17,026 bases of DNA from JAWLBW01 sp041687475 (GTDB lineage Bacteria; J088; JAWLBW01). The notes below the pieces were generated by a model, which saw only the letters and a program-made list of their open reading frames with translations, was not told where the DNA came from and searched no databases. The stretch spans positions 1 through 17,026 of the forward strand of contig JAWLBW010000069.1 of NCBI GenBank assembly GCA_041687475.1, given 5' to 3'. Below are positions 13,910 to 17,026 of this stretch, in pieces (within the stretch, counting starts at the first letter, position 1; the number at the start of each line of letters is the position of its first letter). The position numbers and the translations under genes are program-made.

Positions 13910-16585
13910 ATGGGCCACCGGTTGTTGTCCGTTCTCGCCGCAGGTGCTCTGCTTATTTCCGCATGTGGAAAAGACAAGGAAAAGCCCAAGGTCAGCGGGC
14001 CGTTTTTCGGCAGCATCGAAACCGAGCAGACGATTCGCTCGAGCAGGTTGCGTAACAGGGTCGAGATTCTGTGGGACGAGCTGGGCATTCCCCACATCTA
14101 CGCGACCAACGACGCCGACGCCATGTTCGTGCAGGGTTATGCTTCGGCGGCCGATCGCTTTCTGCAGATGGACTTCATTCGCCGTTTGTCGACCGGTCGC
14201 CTGTCCGAGGTCTTGGGGCCGCTGGCGCCTGCCGAAGCCCTGGCCAGCGATCTGGAAATGCGCCGTATCATGATGACCGGAAACGGCACGATGGTTTACG
14301 ACGAGCAGTTTGCGCTGCTCGACGCCAACACGCAGCAGCTGCTGACTTCGTATACCGACGGCATCAACGCGTGGATTGCCGACGCCCGTGAAGAGCGTAA
14401 CGGGCAGTCGCCCCCCGCGAATGCGCTGTTGAGCGCCGTCGGTTACGACCTGGCCGAGTGGACGCCGGCCGACACCTTCGCGGTAGGCCGCTACCAGCAG
14501 TGGAATCTTTCGGGTTCGCTGGGCGACGAGCTTTACAACGGCGAGCTGCGGAGTGCCATCGTCGACCACCCCGAGGGGGGCCAGGACGTGTATCGCGAAC
14601 TCGTTCGTTCGGCGCCGGCCGACGACACGGTAACGCTGCCCGAGTGGTTTGAAGGACCCGCCTTTGCCGGGCTCTCGCCGCTGACGGCCCTGGGTGCGCC
14701 GGCTGGAGCGGGAGCTGAGATCAAGGGCGAACAGCTGGGCGAAACCCTGCGCAGGCTGCGGCACCCCGGACGCGAGTACGGCGATGAGTGGAAGGGCAGC
14801 AACAACTGGGTCGTCGGTCCCTCGCTCACGGGCGGAAATGCCATGTTGGCCAACGACCCCCATCTGACCCTGCTGAACCCGCCGCTCTTCTACAACACCC
14901 ACATCAATACGAAGCGCTTCGGAAGCGGAAGCGTCAACGCCATCGGCGTGACCTTTCCCGGTATTCCCGGTCTGTTGGTCGGGCATAACGAGCGGGTGGC
15001 CTGGGGCGTGACCACGCTGGGGTACGACGTGCTCGATCTCTATGCCGAAGAAATGGTGGGCGACGACGCCGTGCGTTTCGACGGCGAAAACGTGCCTGTC
15101 GCCTTCTCCGAGCAGACCTTCGTGTTCGGCATGGGCGAAGACGCCACCGAGGCCGTGGTGCAGGTTCCGTACGTTCCCCATCATGGCGCCGTCGTTTCGG
15201 GCGAAGGTGCGCTGCGCGGAAACGACGAGACCCTCATCACCATGAAGTGGACGGGGCGCGAACCCACCACCGACTTCAAAGCCTTCTTCGGGTTGCTCAC
15301 GGCGGGTAACATGGACGACTTTTTCGAAGCCGTCGGCTATTTCGATGTCGGCGCCCAGAGTTTCGTCGGTGTCGACGTCGAGGGCGACATCGGCTACTAC
15401 GGGCATGCGCTCGTGCCGAACCGGCCGTGGAACCTCGAGTCAGTGCCGCCCGATGCGCCCATGCCGGGCACCGGTGAGTACGAGTGGGACGGGTATCTCG
15501 AAGACGAACGGCTCGTTCAGGATCGCAACCCCGATCGCGGCTACATCGTGACCGCCAACAACGACATTGTCGGCACCACCCTCGACAACAACCCGTTCAA
15601 CGACCCGGTTTACTACTGGTATTGGCAGGATCTCGGTTTTCGAATCGGACGCATAACCGAACTGATTGAGGAACATGGCGCCGGCGGCGCGCTCACGCTC
15701 GAAGACATGGAGGCCATTCAGGACGATACCTTCAGTCTCGAGGGCGAACGGGCCGTGCCGCTGATTCTCGGGGCCCTGTCGGCGACGAACGTCACCGACG
15801 CACGGCTTGACGAGGCGCTCGGTTATCTGCGCGAGTGGAACTTCGGCACGCCGACCGGAGTCGAAAGCCCGGTACGCGAGGATACGCCTTCGCAGGAAGA
15901 GAAGAACCAGGCGGTGGGCGCCACCGTTTTCTACTCGCTGCAGCGGGTACTCGCCAATCGACTCGTGCAGGACGACATGGAGGTTTACGGCGTGCAGCTG
16001 CGGGGCTCGCAGCATCGCGCCCGCTTCCTGCTGTATGCGCTCGAAAACACCGGTGCAAGCGAGTCGACGGCGCACTGGTTCGACGATGTTTCGACGCTGG
16101 TCGAAGAAGCGCCTGCCGATCTCATTCTGGCTTCGCTGGAACAGGCCGTTGCCGATCTGACCGAGCTGCTGGGCGAAGACATGGCGACCTGGCAGTGGGG
16201 CCGTTTGCACAAAGTGGTCGGGCCCGATGTGCTCTCGCAGGCCACGGGCCTGCGTTCGCGCAATGAGACGAATGGCCCGGTGGCCAACGACGGTTCCCAG
16301 TTCACTGTCGACGTCTCAGGTTACGGCAGCGGCCCCGACATCGGCGAAGAGTCTTTCTTCACCGGCGCGGGGGCGCAGGTTCGTTTCGTGGCCGAAATGG
16401 AAGAGGGCGCCATCGTAAGCCGCAGCGTGCTGCCCGGTGGTCAGTCGGGCAATGCCGACTCGCTGTACTTCTCGGACCAGTGGGATGAATGGGTGCGCAA
16501 CGAACGTTTCGATTACCACTTCTACGACAAGGACGTCGAAGAAGCGGCCGAAAGGCGTTGGGTGTTTCTGCCGCCTGCTCGCTGA
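13910..16585 (+). CDS. Penicillin acylase family lipoprotein (peptidase S45, Ntn hydrolase)
   Basis: 891 residues from ATG 13910. Family members are made as one chain, cut themselves into alpha and beta subunits, and use the new N-terminal Ser of beta to hydrolyse amides such as penicillins, N-acyl homoserine lactones or acyl peptides. The N-terminus (LLSVLAAGALLISAC) is a lipoprotein signal with lipobox I16-S17-A18-C19, so the enzyme is probably membrane anchored. Alpha-region motifs are WDELGIPHIYA (55-65), GYASAADRFLQM (76-87) and GRLSEVLG (96-103). The autoprocessing site is G296/S297 in KGSNNWVVGPS, followed by the family NDPHL motif (315-319) and PGIPGLLVGHNERVAWGVT (350-368). VTANND holds the likely oxyanion-hole Asn at 550 or 551, by analogy with beta-Asn241 of E. 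coli penicillin G acylase. The QWGRLHKV segment is also present. All catalytic landmarks are intact. Substrate cannot be read from sequence; an AHL acylase, envelope amidase or beta-lactam acylase are all possible. Confidence 0.92.
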   Translation: MGHRLLSVLAAGALLISACGKDKEKPKVSGPFFGSIETEQTIRSSRLRNRVEILWDELGIPHIYATNDADAMFVQGYASAADRFLQMDFIRRLSTGRLSEVLGPLAPAEALASDLEMRRIMMTGNGTMVYDEQFALLDANTQQLLTSYTDGINAWIADAREERNGQSPPANALLSAVGYDLAEWTPADTFAVGRYQQWNLSGSLGDELYNGELRSAIVDHPEGGQDVYRELVRSAPADDTVTLPEWFEGPAFAGLSPLTALGAPAGAGAEIKGEQLGETLRRLRHPGREYGDEWKGSNNWVVGPSLTGGNAMLANDPHLTLLNPPLFYNTHINTKRFGSGSVNAIGVTFPGIPGLLVGHNERVAWGVTTLGYDVLDLYAEEMVGDDAVRFDGENVPVAFSEQTFVFGMGEDATEAVVQVPYVPHHGAVVSGEGALRGNDETLITMKWTGREPTTDFKAFFGLLTAGNMDDFFEAVGYFDVGAQSFVGVDVEGDIGYYGHALVPNRPWNLESVPPDAPMPGTGEYEWDGYLEDERLVQDRNPDRGYIVTANNDIVGTTLDNNPFNDPVYYWYWQDLGFRIGRITELIEEHGAGGALTLEDMEAIQDDTFSLEGERAVPLILGALSATNVTDARLDEALGYLREWNFGTPTGVESPVREDTPSQEEKNQAVGATVFYSLQRVLANRLVQDDMEVYGVQLRGSQHRARFLLYALENTGASESTAHWFDDVSTLVEEAPADLILASLEQAVADLTELLGEDMATWQWGRLHKVVGPDVLSQATGLRSRNETNGPVANDGSQFTVDVSGYGSGPDIGEESFFTGAGAQVRFVAEMEEGAIVSRSVLPGGQSGNADSLYFSDQWDEWVRNERFDYHFYDKDVEEAAERRWVFLPPAR

Positions 16586-16596
16586 CCACGATTGCC

Positions 16597-16630
16597 GCGG
16601 GCCTGCGAGTACGCAGGCCCGCTTTGCTTC
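16597..16630 (+). terminator. Intrinsic terminator after the acylase gene
   Basis: A perfect 11-bp GC-rich stem (16597-16607 with 16612-16622) closes an AGTA loop and is followed by TTTGCTTCT. The T-run is short and interrupted, but the stem is very stable and begins 11 bases after the stop codon. The minus-strand side has no T-run, so it would not end the facing cupin transcript. Confidence 0.82.
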
Positions 16631-16667
16631 TGCCCTGAAAATCGACCCGCGAACGCGACACGTCCCG

Positions 16668-17024
16668 TCAGTGGGGAATGTTTACCGTGGGGTCGGTGCG
16701 TTGGTACAACGTAAGCACGAAGGCGCAATCTTCGAGCGCCTGCACCGCGTGTTCGACCTCGCCCGGAAAGGTAAGCAGGTCGTTTTCGCGCAGCGTTATC
16801 TGTTCGTCCTGCCCCCAGGTCACGGCCATGCTTCCTTCCAGCACGTGCAGGGCGAAGGGGCCGCCGGTGTGATGCGGTTCCATTTCCTTTCCGTGGCGAA
16901 GCACGCTGAGCACCACCCGAAGGTGGTCTTTGCGCGAAAGAATGATCGATGACTTGCCGTGTTCCTGGTAAGCGCCGTCTTCGCGCAGGCGATTGACCTG
17001 TTGCGTGAGTTGAAAACGCTGGGG
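16668..17024 (-). CDS. Cupin-domain protein, 5' partial
   Basis: The minus-strand frame is open from the right edge (codon at 17024) to TGA at 16668-16670, giving at least 118 residues; the start lies outside the window. A GTG at 16916 would lose the first beta strands of the fold (SSIILSRKDHLRVVLSVL), so I do not take it as the start. Cupin motif 1 is seen as GKEMEPHHTGGPFALHVLEGSMAV, with two adjacent His and a Glu as possible metal ligands. Motif 2 is seen as LLTFPGEVEHAVQALEDCAFVLTL. Small single-domain cupins of this kind bind a metal and act as sensors, isomerases or dioxygenases; nothing here tells which. It converges on the acylase gene. Confidence 0.8.
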   Translation of the reverse strand, partial: PQRFQLTQQVNRLREDGAYQEHGKSSIILSRKDHLRVVLSVLRHGKEMEPHHTGGPFALHVLEGSMAVTWGQDEQITLRENDLLTFPGEVEHAVQALEDCAFVLTLYQRTDPTVNIPH

Positions 17025-17026
17025 CC

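Noticed and set aside
13700..15406. 568-codon open frame antisense to the acylase gene
   Set aside because: Same explanation. It overlaps the conserved catalytic core on the other strand and also runs over the divergent promoter region.

Overview
The window reads as ordinary chromosome from a GC-rich Gram-negative bacterium. Two predicted lipoproteins, an Omp85 beta-barrel protein and a TamB/AsmA-type protein show an outer membrane. Seven POTRA domains on the Omp85 protein and the LysM - dprA - topA gene order fit deltaproteobacterial or Myxococcota-like lineages, but this placement is an inference and no marker gene fixes it. I see no rRNA, tRNA, CRISPR array, insertion sequence, phage gene or attachment site.

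Layout from left to right. (1) Positions 3-6617, plus strand: an outer-membrane biogenesis pair. A TamB-like gene, cut off by the left edge, is followed after 12 bases by an Omp85 (BamA/TamA) gene. (2) Positions 6717-8795, plus strand: a self-contained transcription unit with a near-consensus sigma70 promoter, a CpoB/YbgF-like TPR lipoprotein gene, a translationally coupled LysM gene and a strong intrinsic terminator. (3) Positions 8798-12385, plus strand: dprA (DNA uptake and recombination mediator) and topA (DNA topoisomerase I with five zinc ribbons), with a candidate promoter just upstream of dprA. (4) Positions 12386-12704: about 320 bases with no confident gene. (5) Positions 12705-13754, minus strand: an AI-2E/PerM-family membrane transporter gene interrupted by an in-frame TAG codon that is followed at once by ATG. 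(6) Positions 13755-13909: a divergent promoter region with several short palindromes. (7) Positions 13910-16630, plus strand: a lipoprotein of the penicillin acylase (S45, Ntn-hydrolase) family followed by a strong terminator. (8) Positions 16668-17024, minus strand: a cupin-domain gene running off the right edge.

Most of the left half serves the envelope: TamB and Omp85 handle outer-membrane protein or lipid traffic, and the TPR lipoprotein and LysM protein probably act in the periplasm at the peptidoglycan. The dprA-topA pair is DNA housekeeping. I found no convincing undescribed defence or mobile system. The best leads are the amber-split transporter, the lipidated acylase divergent from it, and the seven-POTRA Omp85 protein next to TamB.
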